From Xanthoparmelia taractica (taxonomy: Eukaryota; Ascomycota; Lecanoromycetes; Lecanorales; Parmeliaceae), in the NCBI GenBank assembly GCA_033085395.1, contig JANQBS010000044.1:1-64000 (forward strand): a stretch of DNA of 64,000 nt, written 5' to 3'. The notes beneath the pieces are model-generated. The model made no database searches. It worked only from the letters and a program-made list of their open reading frames with translations, and was not told the DNA's origin. A program made the position numbers and the translations under genes. How positions within the stretch are numbered: position 1 is the first letter of the stretch; the number at the start of each line of letters is the position of its first letter. Below, one piece after another: positions 24,417 to 36,314 of the stretch.

Positions 24417-26648
24417 TCAGTCAACCTCCTCCATTGCGCTTTCACCAGCACCCTCCCCAGCTGGCGCCGCACTCTCCTCTGCCGCTTTCTCCTCGCTCGT
24501 CTCTGCCTCCTCATCAACGTTCAAACCCAGTGAGACAAGCTTGTGGATGCGCTCGGCGAATCCTGCTGGCTCATCGATTGTGAACCCGGAGACCAGTAGT
24601 GATGTTTCGAAGAGGAGTTGAGTGATTGACTTGACGGTGCGGTCGTTCTCGCCATCGGACTCGACCTTCTTCTTGAGCTCCTTGATGATGGATGATTTGG
24701 GCGAGATCTCAAAGGTCTTCTTGGACGACATGTAAGAGCTCATCGAGGTGTCACGAAGAGCTTGGGCCTTCATGATACGCTCCATGTTGGCGGACCAGCC
24801 GAATTGGCCAGTGCGGATTGCGCAGGGTGCTCCAACGAGCTTGTGGCTGACAACGACCTTCTCGACTTTGTCGCCAAGAACGTTCTTTAACGCTTTGGCC
24901 AGAGGCTCGAATTCCTTCTCTTCAGCCTCACGTTCCTTCTTCTCATCTTCGGTCTCCTCAAGCTCAAAATCTTTGGTAATGTCCACGAGTTTCTTGCCCT
25001 CGAATTCCTTGAGCTGAGTCATGGCGTACTCGTCAATGGGGTCCACAAGGAACAAGACCTCGAATCCCTTCTCCTTGAGGGAATCCAAGAAAGGTGACTT
25101 TTGAACTGCCTTTAAGGATTCGCCAGTGATGTAGTACATGTTCTTTTGGTGCTCGGGCATCCGGGTAATGTAGTCAGTCAGCGAAGTGGTCTCCTCACCA
25201 GACTTGGTAGAGTTGAATCGGAGAAGCTTGGCAAGAGCTTGACGATTTTGCGAGTCCTCGTGTATACCGAGCTTGATGTTCTTGCTGAAGGCCGAATAAA
25301 ATTTATCAAATTGCTCACGGTCCTCGGCGATCTCACTGAACAACTCAAGGGTCTTCTTGACAATGTTCTTCTTGATGACCTTCATGATCTTGTTCTGCTG
25401 AAGGGTTTCACGGGACAGGTTTAGAGGGAGATCCTCCGAGTCGACAACACCCTTGACGAAGCTAAGCCACTCTGGGATGAGATCGGTAGCATCATCAGTG
25501 ATGAAGACACGTCGAACATAGAGCTTAATGTTGTTCTTGGTCTTCTTGGTCTCGAAGAGATCAAACGGCGCACGCTTTGGCACGAAGAGGATAGCGCGGA
25601 ACTCAAGCTGACCCTCAACGGAGAAATGCTTGACGGCCAAGTGATCTTCCCAGTCACTGTAATCACGTTAGCAAACGCGCGATGATGGGTGGTAGCGAGC
25701 AGACTTACTTTGACAACGTCTTGTAGAATGATCCGTACTCCTCAGCAGTGATGTCTTGCGGATTCCGAGTCCAGATGGGCTTCGTCTTATTCAACTCCTC
25801 TTCCTCGATCTTGCTCTCCTTGACCTTCTTGGTCTTTGGCTTCTTCTTTTCTTTCTCCTCATCCTCGTCTTCTACCTCCTCGATCTTGGCCTTCTTCTCC
25901 TCATCTTCTTCGCCATCCTTGGACTCTTCGGCATCCTCATCTGGGACTTCCTTCTCGGTCTCCTTCATGACATGAAGGTAGATGGGGTAGGAGATGAATT
26001 CCGAGTGCTTCTTGACGACTTCCTTGATCTTGCTCTCGTTCAAATAGTCGGTCTGCTCGTCCTTCAAGTGCAAGATGATCTTGGTCCCACGACCAAGCTG
26101 CTCACCCTCCTCATCCTGGGTCAGAGTGAAAGTACCACCTGCACTCGACTCCCAGATGTATTGCTCATCATCGTTGTGCTTTGAGACCACGGTGACCTTG
26201 TCGGCGACCAGGTATGCAGAGTAGAAACCGACACCAAATTGTCCAATCATAGAAATATCAGCACCAGCGGTTAGAGCTTCCATGAATTGCTTGGTGCCAG
26301 AGCGGGCGATTGTGCCGAGGTTGTTGACAAGATCCTAATATCATGTTAGCTTGATAAAGTCGCGAGAATGCCAATTCAACTTACAGATTTGGTCATGCCA
26401 ATACCGGTATCACGGATTGTCAGAGTCTTGTTCTCCTTGTCAGGAATGATATCGATACGCAAGTCTTTCCCAGAATCGAGTAGGCTTGGGTCGGAAAGTG
26501 CAGAATAGCGGATCTTGTCAAGGGCATCGGAACAATTTGAGATCAGCTCTCGTAGGAAGATTTCCTTGTTGCTGTAAACTGTGTTGATGATCAAACTCAA
26601 GAGCTGACTAATTTCAGCTTGAAACTGAAACTGTTCTTGTTGAGGCAT
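24417..26648 (-). CDS. hsp90: cytosolic heat shock protein HSP90
   Basis: Exons on the minus strand: 26648-26385, 26334-25709 and 25656-24417 (709 residues). Introns are 50 nt (GTAAGT..ATTAG) and 52 nt (GTAAGT..TACAG). The N-terminal GHKL ATPase has SNKEIFLRELISNCSDALDK (with the catalytic Glu), TIRDTGIGMTK (ATP-binding Asp) and GQFGVGFYSAYLVADKV. A highly charged Glu/Lys linker (about 215-265) follows, then KPIWTRNPQDIT, the middle domain and the C-terminal dimerisation domain. The protein ends MEEVD, the docking site for TPR co-chaperones, which marks the cytosolic form. It folds kinases, receptors and other clients. A heat-shock element lies about 380 bases upstream. The length is normal and no defects are seen. 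Confidence 0.98.
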
Positions 26649-27004
26649 GATTGTAGAGTTGTGAGTGGTTAGAGGTTGGGTAGAAGGAGTTGGAAGAGCT
26701 GGATGTTGGGATAGTTGATGGACACTAGTGTTTTGGGTCAGCACACGCCCTTGCCAAAATACAAGAGTCAGAGGGCAATCGACAAGCGGCTCAACGTGAA
26801 TGAAGGTGAGGAGTGATGCTGAAGAGCAATGATGAAGGGGAAGAAGATGCCTTTCAGTTGCTGTGCAGGTGAGGGTTGGATGGACTTACAGTTGCTTGTA
26901 GTGTTAGGAGAAAGCTCGCAGCAGTTGACTGAACTGAAGGTATGATCTTTTGCAATGAAGTTAGGTAAAGTTGAGAAAGATGTTCGGTCGTTGGAGGTGT
27001 CAAG

Positions 27005-27060
27005 GCTTAAATAGCATAGGTGATGGGATTCTCGAAGGTTCTCCAGGAGGTTTTCGAACG
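27005..27060 (-). promoter_or_regulatory. HSP90 promoter: heat-shock element and TATA-like box
   Basis: Positions 27028-27042 read attctcgaaggttct, which is three alternating pentamers (nTTCn nGAAn nTTCn), a match to the HSF1 binding site. Another TTC/GAA pair follows at 27053-27058. A TATA-like ttaaata lies at 27007-27013, between this site and the HSP90 start at 26648, as expected for a minus-strand promoter. Heat-shock-factor control is known for HSP90 genes and inferred here. Confidence 0.75.
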
Positions 27061-27107
27061 GCGCTAACGGTGGCTGTAAAAGGTTTAGCGTAGAACACAC
27101 GTGACAC

Positions 27108-27900
27108 GTCAAGGCCGTAATCCCACATCATTGCAGAACTGGGGTAGGGGTAAAAGCCCTACACAAATATATTACCCTTGAATTCTACAATATGTCCCAA
27201 AGCAACGGCAATGGCTATTTCCACAATCTAAAAGGATAATCAGCTTGACAGTTATGCGAATTCGTTCAGTCAAGGGCCCATGGCCCACGCATTCACCGCA
27301 TCATAGCGGAATCGAGGTAGTAGATGTAGTATATCAGGGGTAAGGGACCCTAAACTCCTCAAACATATCGCCCTTGGACTCTACAACCTGTCCCGACGCG
27401 ACGGCAATGGCTATTCCAAACATCCAAAAGGATAATCAGCTTGATCGTCCAGCTTAACCGTCATGATCGCACAACGTATACGAAATTCCCTCAATCAAGG
27501 GCCAATAGCCCACCCATTCATCGGATTACTACAAATCTGGGGAGGGAAGTGTAGGATACCACGGGGTAGAAACCCTACACTCCTCAAAAATTTCGCCTTT
27601 GGAGCCCAACAATACGTCCCAAAGCGACGGCGATAGCTATTCCAAAATCCAAAAGGATAATCACCTCGACTGTTCAACGCATACAATTTCGCTCAATCAA
27701 GGGCCCATAGCCCACCCATTCACCAAATCACAGAACTGGGGTATATAATGCAGTATCTCACGGGGTGTAAAACCCCCACACCACTCAAAACTATCCCGTT
27801 CGATCTCTACAGTCAATCTCAAAGCGCCGGCAATAGCCATTCCAAAACATCCAAAAATGTAATCACCTATACGGAACCCATTAACCCAAAAGAGGCAGCA
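27108..27900. repeat. diverged tandem repeat array, unit about 200 bp
   Basis: At least four copies of one unit follow each other, with starts near 27133, 27304, 27530 and 27730 (each at a variant of cagaactgggg), plus a partial copy at about 27108-27132. Shared blocks keep the same order in each unit: ggggtaaaagccctacac-like, tcccaaagcgacggcaatgg-like (near 27194, 27390, 27616, 27818), ccaaaaggataatcagctt-like (near 27228, 27423, 27648, 27850) and tcaagggcccatagccca-like (near 27271, 27493, 27698). Spacing varies from about 170 to 226 bp. Copies differ by many substitutions and small indels, so the array is old. No open frame runs through it. The last copy decays after about 27870. Confidence 0.85.
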
Positions 27901-28541
27901 GCGTCCAAATATCCGTCAATCCAACTCCCAAAGCCAACTCCCAAAACCATACCACCGTAATATTCAACGGGCGACGCCCTACAATAGTGCCTATACACTT
28001 TCACCACCAACAGGAAGAGCGAGCCATGCTTTCAAGATCGGCCAAACGATGGATGCCTAGTATGAGATTCATGGGCGATTAATTCAGCAACTCGGACAAT
28101 ATCGCTGTTCGTGGAGATGCTCAAGAAAACGGTCCGCTCTGCCAAAGATTAGAGCAACTACTCGGTCAAGATAAAGTGAGGTTGTCAACTGGTAACTTGG
28201 TACTTGTGGTTGGTATGGACAGCGTGAGGCTTACGACTTATTGGCATCGAAAGGATGAGATAGTTACCAGACGTTTGATGTTTGAGGGTTTGGTTGCCAT
28301 TGGTTTCATGAATAGTATCAGTGAATGATTGTTTTAATAATCTATTTGACGAGCCGCGGTGTCTTGAAAGCACACATGGCACCCCTTACCCGTACATCTA
28401 ATGGCAGACATTGGTATCTGAACACGTTATTAAAGCTGGCTATCGGTTTCATGAGTACGCTGTGCTAAATGCCAAATCACTCCCAATCCATCGTACTCCT
28501 TTCCTTCGTCAACCATAGGATATCGCCGCAATGATGCAAAA
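27901..28541. other. intergenic, nothing recognised
   Basis: This lies between the repeat array and the stop codon of the septin gene. Short frames on both strands lack motifs. It probably includes the septin 3' UTR. Confidence 0.4.
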
Positions 28542-30837
28542 CTACGCTCTCCCTGCCAGCCTGCCCCAATGCCATGTCGTCGTATATCCATCATCGCCCA
28601 AGCCCCATGTCCTCCAAACCCAAACCGCCATAGCACCCAAGATGCCAACCGATCCTACGACTTGAAACGCGATCCAGCCCTTTCGTTTCATAACTTCATT
28701 CCATCTCAGCAGTCCAAGTGGATCTCCGGGATCCAGCAAACCACGGTGGCCCGAAAGTCTTGGCACTTCTAGCTTCGTTGCCTCCAAGCTCTTCTCTGTT
28801 CGTGCGGCCAACGATGAGTTCTGTACTGGTACAAGAGACCCGTCATCAATGCACTCGCCAATCTTCTCTGTGAGCCAGACAGCTCTCTCGCCACGAGAAA
28901 TTGCCTCATATCTAGCTCGCTCGTTTTGAAGACTCCTTTGTAGTTCACCCGCCCACCTTGCCAGTCTGATCTGCGCCAGCTTTTCTTCTTGTTGAGTGTG
29001 GTCCGCTATTCTGGCTTGGGTATATGGTGAGACAGCGTTAGTATACGAGACCATCGCTCCCGATGTGTTGGGAGAATATGCTGTAGACGCTAAAGATGCT
29101 AGAGGGCGACCGTGCACAGGATTCGAAATAGTGCGTGGGAAAAGGCTTGATACAACGAGGGCCTTCGAGCTCTGTGCGCGGACAAGCTTTCTTGCCGCTA
29201 GGTGCCTCATATATGAAATGTTGTCCTGGTCAAAGACTCGCTGTACTAAGCTGGCTAACTCGGATGGAATGAGCGGTCGAACGTATTCGGGTGACATTAA
29301 CGTGCTGGCTTCCATGTTATCGTTGTCATCCGAGGGCGCCGCGCACACCGTGTACGGATGTGATGCAATGGCGGCTCCTCCTTCGAAAGCAAGTGGCTTA
29401 ATATCCGCATATTGCAGCTTTTCCAAGATGGAGCGCCTCACAGCCTCAGTCTCCTCTGGTGATAGTGTGTCTGACTTTGCGATTAGAGGAACAACATTAG
29501 TGAGTTTGTCTAGACGTTGGAGGAAGATGATGTCTTCATCCTTAAGGTCTGTAGCAACCGTCAGCAGACTTTGAATCACAGAGCAGCTTGGACGACATGC
29601 CTTGTGCTATCATATAGAGAACGACATCAACTTGGAAACCGCCGCTACCACTCAGTAAGCTTACAAAATCTCCCGGGTTTGCAGTAGTGTCTGCAAACGG
29701 CTTGGTAAATTGCGCCTCAATGTACTGCAGGATCGACTCAATGCTCTCCATCCTCGACATTCCTTGACTGTAGCCCGGGGTATCAACAAAACACAGGTTC
29801 CGCTCAAGCACAGTATCGCCCATGCTTTTTCGACGGCGTAGGACTTTGGTTTCTTCAATATCTGACCACCAGGTCGGATAAGGTTTGGTACTTGCGTACA
29901 CCTCTGTGATATTACTTGTAGACCTGATGTTGGCGCTGCTTGATTTGCTCTTGGTTTTTCGGGAGGGAAGCTGGTCGAGGGAAGGAAGATTTGGGGATAA
30001 GGGATCCACGTGCACAATATCTTCACAGGTTTGCACGATTGACTTGATGAGAGACGTCTTGCCGACACCTGTAAATCAGTTTTAGTGTGATGTAGTCTGA
30101 AGGAGTCCTATTAGCATACCTGTATCTCCAGCGATCAGCATCTTCAGCCTGCCGAGGCTTTTCCCACGCTCTGTGAATGGCCTCCGGCTGGGCATCTTGA
30201 TGCTTGGCATGATGAGCTGAGGAGCACTGTCTTGTATTGAGGATTGAGATTGAGGCTCAACCTCGTCATCCTCGCTCGAGGCTATGGCCTGACTACCTCC
30301 TTCGTCCAAAGAATCCTCATCCGAAGGCCTGAATGAACGATTCGAGAAAGACTTAGGGCTACTCGGCATTGATGACAAAGGAGCTTGAGATGAGAGTGAT
30401 GCGAAGGATTGGGACATGCTAGGGGCTGAGTGATCGGCCTGACTTGGGTTGTACGGCGATGAATTTCCAGTATTGACAGGAGCCTGCTCGACGCTGCCGC
30501 GAGAGCTGTCTCGAGTCCGGACCTTTGGCCTAGTCCTCAAGGTAGATCGTCGCCTCCCCTCGTGGCCATTCCCTACACCCTCCTTATCTTCCTCGTCATC
30601 GTCTCCAGTCGTTACTGGTGGGGATGCCTCGTAGATTGTTTCTTGTAAGCTTCGTACGCCGAAAGTGCTATCAGTGCCCGGCCTAGTCGCTCTGGTTGAT
30701 GAGTTTTCTAGCTCATCCTCGCTTGCCATACAGAAAGAAGTAGGTATGTTGTGAGCAAGGCCTGCGGTGGAGGCGAGGCCCGCTGCATCGAGGTCCTTGC
30801 GTGATCTCCTCCCAAGCACGTCCGCGCCTGGACGCAT
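28542..30837 (-). CDS. septin-like GTPase with C-terminal membrane helix
   Basis: Exons on the minus strand: 30837-30120, 30068-29601 and 29548-28542 (730 residues). Intron 1 is 51 nt (GTATGC..ACAG) and splits the P-loop codon. Intron 2 is 52 nt and begins GCATGT, so it is probably a GC-AG intron; it alone joins VVLYMIAQ to DLKDEDIIFLQRL in frame. The first 235 residues are disordered and Ser-rich. The GTPase has G1 GDTGVGKTS (about 236-244), G3 VDTPGYSQG (about 334) and G4 AKSD (about 420). A charged, possibly coiled region follows, then one hydrophobic helix near 685-707 (GWIAFQVVGSVGILGAMAVW) and a short tail. Septins form filaments at septa and the cortex; most use lipid-binding patches rather than a membrane span. 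Subgroup uncertain. Confidence 0.8.
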
Positions 30838-31739
30838 TTTGGTGTCTGAGGACAATACACCTTTACAAAGGTGCGATTCTGCTCCGATGGGATGTTGAGC
30901 TAGGTAGCAGGGGTATGTCAGGCGTGTGTGTATAATGTCGCTGTCATATATTGTAGATGCCCCTCGTACCCCACTTTCGCTATTAATGAAAGCCTTCGAA
31001 TTCGCTGAGATGGTAGAAGAGGCACAAGGCTGTGGTCAAGAAGGTCATTCCATAGGTAATCTAGTAAATGACGCCTGTCAGAGGTTGGTGCTGTCTGGAG
31101 CTGTTGGTTGCGAGTGTACTCTGCACTAGTCTTCGGGCGGCTGACCATAAATCATTCCTTTGCACACTACTAAAGGTCTACTACAACGTACGGTCTTGTT
31201 CTAATGAGTATGAATATAGATCGGATCCGGACCTAGCTCTTTGTCTCTACTTATGTCAATGCTCTCAGTAAATTTATGTACATTCAAGAAGCGTAGTTGG
31301 CAGTGAGTTGCTGAAGCAAATGGCAAGGAAGCTCCACGAGCCTTTCCGAGATATTGACAAAGACAGCTACCTATAGTCGTTTAGGTATGGACGAACAACA
31401 TGCAAGTAACGATCGAGCTTGCAGACCTGAGTGCATCTAGGTATCATCGCGACTGTACTGCGCCAAGTAACCAAAGCCGCCGTAAATGAAAGGAGAATCG
31501 TGACCGGATGCAGTCTGCAAGCCGTTTTTGTACCGCAATCGCTATGCCTAAAAGGTGTAAAGTCAGAAAGTCATGCTGGACTCAACGGCTCGATGCCCTT
31601 GCTAGTATTGGGGTCCTAGAGCTGGTGTTAATAGAGGTTGGGGGGTTTCGACTCGTGGCTGAAATGGGAGCAACGTGCTCGAGCCCTCGCGCGGTTGGTA
31701 CTTGAAAAGCTCTGTTGCTTGGAATATTCCACCAGCGGA
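30838..31739. other. intergenic, nothing recognised
   Basis: This should contain the septin promoter and leader and the 3' UTR of the G3BP-like gene; both genes lie on the minus strand. No coding frame with recognisable features is seen. Confidence 0.4.
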
Positions 31740-33585
31740 TCATGCAGCCTGAGGCGCACCACGGCCTCTCACTCGATAGCCACCTCGACCACCCCTTCCC
31801 TGACTGCTTCCAGGACGGCCCTCGTTGCCTCCACGGCCGCCACGCATTCCTCCTCTTCCCGCGAAGGTGCCTCCGTACGCGTTTGCACGGGGTCGACGCT
31901 CTTCGACGTAGATCTGCTCGCCTCCAATAGAATGAGGGTTGGCGGCGACAGCAGCATTGTAAGCGGCCGCGTCGGCAAACTCCACAAAAGCACAATTCTG
32001 TTGTAGCATTAGTGGCGTTGATGGATGGGATTTCATCGGAACATACCTTGGGACGGCTGACATCAAAATACACCAATTTACCGTACTGAGCAAGCGTAGT
32101 CTTGAGAATAGAGGCATCGACTTTGTCTGTGACGTTTTTCACGTAGCCAAGAACGTTCTCTTGACTTCCAGACACTGACTGAGAGTGCTGACGGCCCTGC
32201 TTCTTGCTGTTATCCGAGCCTGCCATTTGCCAGCCACTATTGCCGTTCTGCTGTCCTTTGGCGGAAGCATCCTCGTTCGCTGATGTCGGAGACGTGGCTG
32301 ATCGGTTCATTGAGGATGGAGCGGCTTTGGGCTGAGGTGCAGGAGGTGTAGTAGTCGGATTAGTGGAAGGAGCACCGTTAGGCACAGCTGGTGCAGGGAC
32401 GCGGTTAGCAGCAACCAAGTTTGCCCACGTCTTCGGGGCAGCAGGCTTTGGAGGTGCTACTGGTGTAGCGGATGTTGCGGACTCGACCGGATCTGCCTTT
32501 GCAGGCTTTGATGGTGAAGCAATCGGTGTGGGGTCTGGGTCCCGTGGGTTTTCTGGCTGTGCTTCATCCTCGATAACCGCTGTCTCTGCAGCCCGCTCAG
32601 AATTATCAGCAACTTCTTCGTCCTTTTCCTTTACCACTGGGGCAGCGGCAGGCGCGTCCTCAGCAATATCAACGGCCTGAGTAGGGGTAGGGGCGATCGC
32701 AGGTGTGGCATCTTTGGGAAGATCCAAGTCTGACGCTGGTTTCTGTAAGACTTCCTCCTCCAGCTTTCTGTCAATTTTCTCGGCGTCGTGCTCCTGTTGG
32801 ACGGGATCAGCAGAGCTTGTCAAGGTCGTTGACTCGGGCTCAGGCTCGAGAGCCTGAGCGGGTGCAGCCTCCTCGGCTACCACCCCGTTCTCCATCTCTT
32901 CTTCCTCGTCTTCTAGAATGTACCGGAAGATATCATTGAGTACAAAGTATCCTTTCGGTTGTTCCGCTAGAACGAATGTTTGAACGAACTTGCGATGTGC
33001 AGCGGCTTTATTGCTGATTTCCCCAATGACCTGGACCACAATATTTTTAAAGGACTCCTGGGAGTCTACATTGGATACTCTGACCTTGCAGTCCTGAAAG
33101 TCGAGTTGCTTTATACGGTCGTTGATGGCCTGCAAATGAAGTCAGCAACCATCTTGCGTCTTGCAAACAGGAAAGCGTACGCGCTGGCCAACCGAGACGT
33201 CAACTTTCTGCGTTTCTACACCAGAAACGAATTGGGAACGTTTATTATAGTACAGCTGGAAATGGTGAGCTATAAGGATCTCGCATTCTTGGATCGTATG
33301 GGCTCTTACGTAGAGTGTTTCTGGGTTCTTGCTGAGAGTCGTGTAGTAGGATTCCACAAAGTACCATCCGACCTCATCTTTGGACGGAGCTTTGTTGGAT
33401 TCACCGGCACCGCTGGGCTCGGAAGAGGTTGGTGCTGCCGTAGCAGCGTCATCTTCACCAGATATAGCTGCTGGCGTATTGCCATTCGACGCGTTCAGGC
33501 TTTGAGGTGGGACGAAGGATTCAGCTTGGCCATAAGGGTACTGAGCCCCATAATTGCCGTTGACGGTCTTATTATCAGTAGCCAT
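31740..33585 (-). CDS. G3BP-like protein (NTF2-like domain, RRM, RGG tail)
   Basis: Exons on the minus strand: 33585-33310, 33255-33181, 33129-32047 and 31997-31740 (563 residues). Introns are 54, 51 and 49 nt, all GT..AG. An NTF2-like domain (about 55-185) has VGWYFVESYYTTLSKNPETLY, the Gln/Leu strand before FVSGVETQ, INDRIKQLDFQDCKVRVSNVD and GYFVLNDIFRYI. A long Pro/Ala/Glu-rich region follows. The RRM (about 440-520) has VLGYVKNVTDKVDASILKTTL and NCAFVEFADAAAYNAAVAAN as RNP1 region, and the end is RGG/RGRG-rich. This is the layout of G3BP/Nxt3/Bre5 proteins, which bind mRNA and in fungi and animals assemble stress granules and partner a ubiquitin protease; that role is inferred. ATG 33585 (MATDNKTVNG) is the first in frame. 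Confidence 0.9.
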
Positions 33586-34639
33586 TCTAGATGTCGAAAT
33601 GAGCTTGGATGAGAAAGGTCGTGAAAGTGAAATGACGGAGGGAGCTGTGGAAGTCGCTTGGGTGTTGAGGTTGCACAAAGGCAGCAAGGCCAAACTTTTT
33701 GTACAGCTACTCCTATTAGCTATGTGATGAGTGCGGCCGATTCAGAGGTAACTCACTCAAGTAGGCAGTGTATAAGAATAAAACAATCCGAAGCGCCTTT
33801 GTGGATGCAATAGAATTCTTAAGGAACGAAAAGAAAAAAAGGGCGTTAAGTCAATCGTGCAAGGCTTCGGGTTTGACGAAAATACCCGAGTGTTGTTTGA
33901 GATAGAACGTTGTGAGATTCGAAGATTGGGAGAATTTGATGGATTGAAGAGTCTGGCAATTAAACAATTAATGTTTGAATGTTTTACGTGAAGCGTTGAA
34001 TGCATTCAATACTGTATGCTTAGGCGCAAAGAAATTCTCTGGGGGCCGTTAACTAATTGCGGGAGCCTATAAAATCGCACTATGTGGAGTGGCAGTATGC
34101 TAGTATGATTTGGAAACACTTGCTGAATATCTTTATTACTCGCCCATTGATTTTTCAGCAAACATCTACGTCCTAGGAATCGGTGTCGACAAAGCGCGTA
34201 ATCGTCGTATTGAATATCTGGCTAGCGACGGACAAGAGGGCATTGTAGCGTTCACTGCATCCAATATACCATACCGCCTTTGTAACTGTTGCAAGGCAGT
34301 GTTATCCAGCCAGATCAGACCGTAGAGGTGTGGTTTAACTTGGAATTTCATGTCTTCAAATCGAGTTTGAACAGCAGGCCAGTACTTGGCCTCGTTTGAA
34401 AAAAACGCAACGGGAAAGTGTCCTTCAGTACTCCACGAGTTGCAGTCTTCTAACACCGATAGAAATGCTGGGTATTGGCATGTACGCAAATAAACTTGTC
34501 GAGAATCAACCCTCAATCGGCGATCCCATGAAAAATCATCCACCAGTTATCCGCACCTGCTGCAAATACAGTGACATACATAACATCATCGTAGCCGTGA
34601 CCTTTATTCGAGTTGGAGAAATGAGATCGAGTTCCGTCC
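33586..34639. other. intergenic, weak open frame only
   Basis: A minus-strand frame at 34166-34543 is open for 125 codons but lacks an ATG start and any motif I recognise. The rest is probably the G3BP-like promoter and the 3' UTR of the next gene. Confidence 0.4.
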
Positions 34640-35286
34640 TCATAACGCAGTCGTGAATGACCTCCCCATTCCTGCCTTTTCGTCCATCAACTTCGGTCTG
34701 AATGTCGCGTCCTGATCCGTCATTCTCCGGCCAAGTGCGCGCTCGACCTTTGCCCCCAAGGCCAGCTTGCTGAGGCTTTCGGTCTTTTCTGGTGTAGGTT
34801 GGTATCGTTGCTGCTGGAGGCGCTTCTGTTCCAAGCGATCAAAGCCTTGCGTCCACTCTTTGATCTCCTGCAACCGTGGATCGCTGTTGGACGATGATGA
34901 GTTGGTATGCGAGCTGCTGTCGGACGCCGCCAAAGATGGAACTCCGCTGAAGGTCGAAAATCGTTTGGACGTTCGTTTGGACGCGACCTGTTAACCCTGA
35001 TTGTTAGCGGACATGCATTCTCGATGATGCAGGCTAGGCGCTAGGAGGTGTGGCAGTTGAGAAGGACAAATCGTCAATGTTCTGATATAATCAGCATCCA
35101 CGAGGAGCTTTTTCCAATTGTCTGTCTGACACATTGATCCGGGTAAATACATAAAAAAGAGAGTTTGGGTGGAACCGCCACTTTTGTGGCAGCTAACTCG
35201 CATGAAAGCACGCGAAACGGTTTATGAATCGAGCAAGACTGTCGCTCTTGTGGGTAGAACTGGGTGAGACTTACGCTGGGAGCCAT
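34640..35286 (-). CDS. small conserved-looking protein, function unknown
   Basis: Proposed exons on the minus strand: 35286-35275 (encoding MAPS) and 34987-34640, giving 119 residues. The 287-nt intron has a perfect donor GTAAGT, a CTAAC branch and a TTAACAG acceptor, but is long for this genome, so another small exon could hide in it. The protein reads VASKRTSKRFSTFSGVPSLA, then a Ser/Asn-rich stretch, a charged helix with EIKEWTQGFDRLEQKRLQQQ and a C-terminus with KVERALGRRMTDQDATFRP. There is no signal peptide or membrane helix. I do not recognise a function; the basic start and the ALGRRMTDQDA motif look like a conserved fungal protein. The gene is divergent from the TPR gene. Confidence 0.6.
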
Positions 35287-36314
35287 TATGGGACGAGAGG
35301 ATTCCATTGACTGTCGACCCATTGGGAAGAGTCGGGACGATGACTGGTAAAGAAGTGTGAGAGGAGACGAATGCCTCTTAGAGGAGTTGAGTTTTATGGA
35401 AAGCTTCTCGTTTGAGGCGAGGATCAGCGCAGTGAAACGTAGGTCGGAGTAGGGATTGGTAAGGATGTGAACTCTAGGGGTGACGTTTGATCCAAGGTTC
35501 ACTGAAGCTAATTCTCTCGAGCGATGTAACTCTGGTCGTTACTCAGCAATTCTGAAGGTCAATCGGGATCGTACAATACGGAACGACGAACGAAGTTGGA
35601 GAATAAGTTAATAATAATAATATTGCGGGTGAGAGAGAAGGTTATTATTTTGAGGGCGGGGGGGGAGAAGGCCTTGAATTATTGAGATTGCAGCCCGTCG
35701 CCACCAAATCTACAAGTCTTACTGCTCAGCCATACGCATAGTTCTTACATGTATCCGTTACCCTCCGTCACTAAGTCTGACGGTCTTCCTTTATATTCGT
35801 ATTTCTACACCGATCATTTGAGCAGATAGAGATCACCGGCCTTCAAGTGACAAGATGAGGACTGATCAATTGACTTTCTTTTGACTCTTCAATACTTAAT
35901 GCTTGAAGACTTTGGGGGTCTGAAGACTTGCCAGACACACAAAACCTTGCTCCAGGGGCAGTGCGGAGCTAAAAAAGACACCAAAAGGTCTAGGGTCGAT
36001 AGCGGGGGCCAGACAGCACATGGCGGCAGGGATGTTGGATGCCGTCTAGGCTGCATTGAGGGTAGCCGAGCGGCAAGGTCAGCACGAGCTCGGGGCGGAA
36101 TTTGAATATCTGCATCACGCTACTTCTACTACGAAGTACAAAGTACCTTAAAGTAGCTACGTATGTTGTATCTATAAGCGAGTCGTTCACGTGCTTTGGA
36201 TGGCGGCATATTAAGCATGCATGGTAGATCCGGAGACGAACCAAAAGTCACGAGGGGATATCTTACTTCTACATGTTGACCAGCTCTGTACTTCTAAATT
36301 AAAGCGGTGAAATA
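35287..36314. other. divergent intergenic region
   Basis: This lies between two divergent genes, so it holds both promoters. It includes a short aataataata run near 35611 and a G-rich stretch near 35660. No gene is seen. Confidence 0.4.

Noticed and set aside
31582..32047. Read-through of the G3BP-like third exon to 31582 without the last intron
   Set aside because: That reading loses the RRM core; the 49-nt intron (GTATGT..AACAG) restores NCAFVEF and the RGG tail.
34166..34543. 125-codon minus-strand frame
   Set aside because: It lacks an ATG start and shows no motif; kept only as a note in the gap entry.
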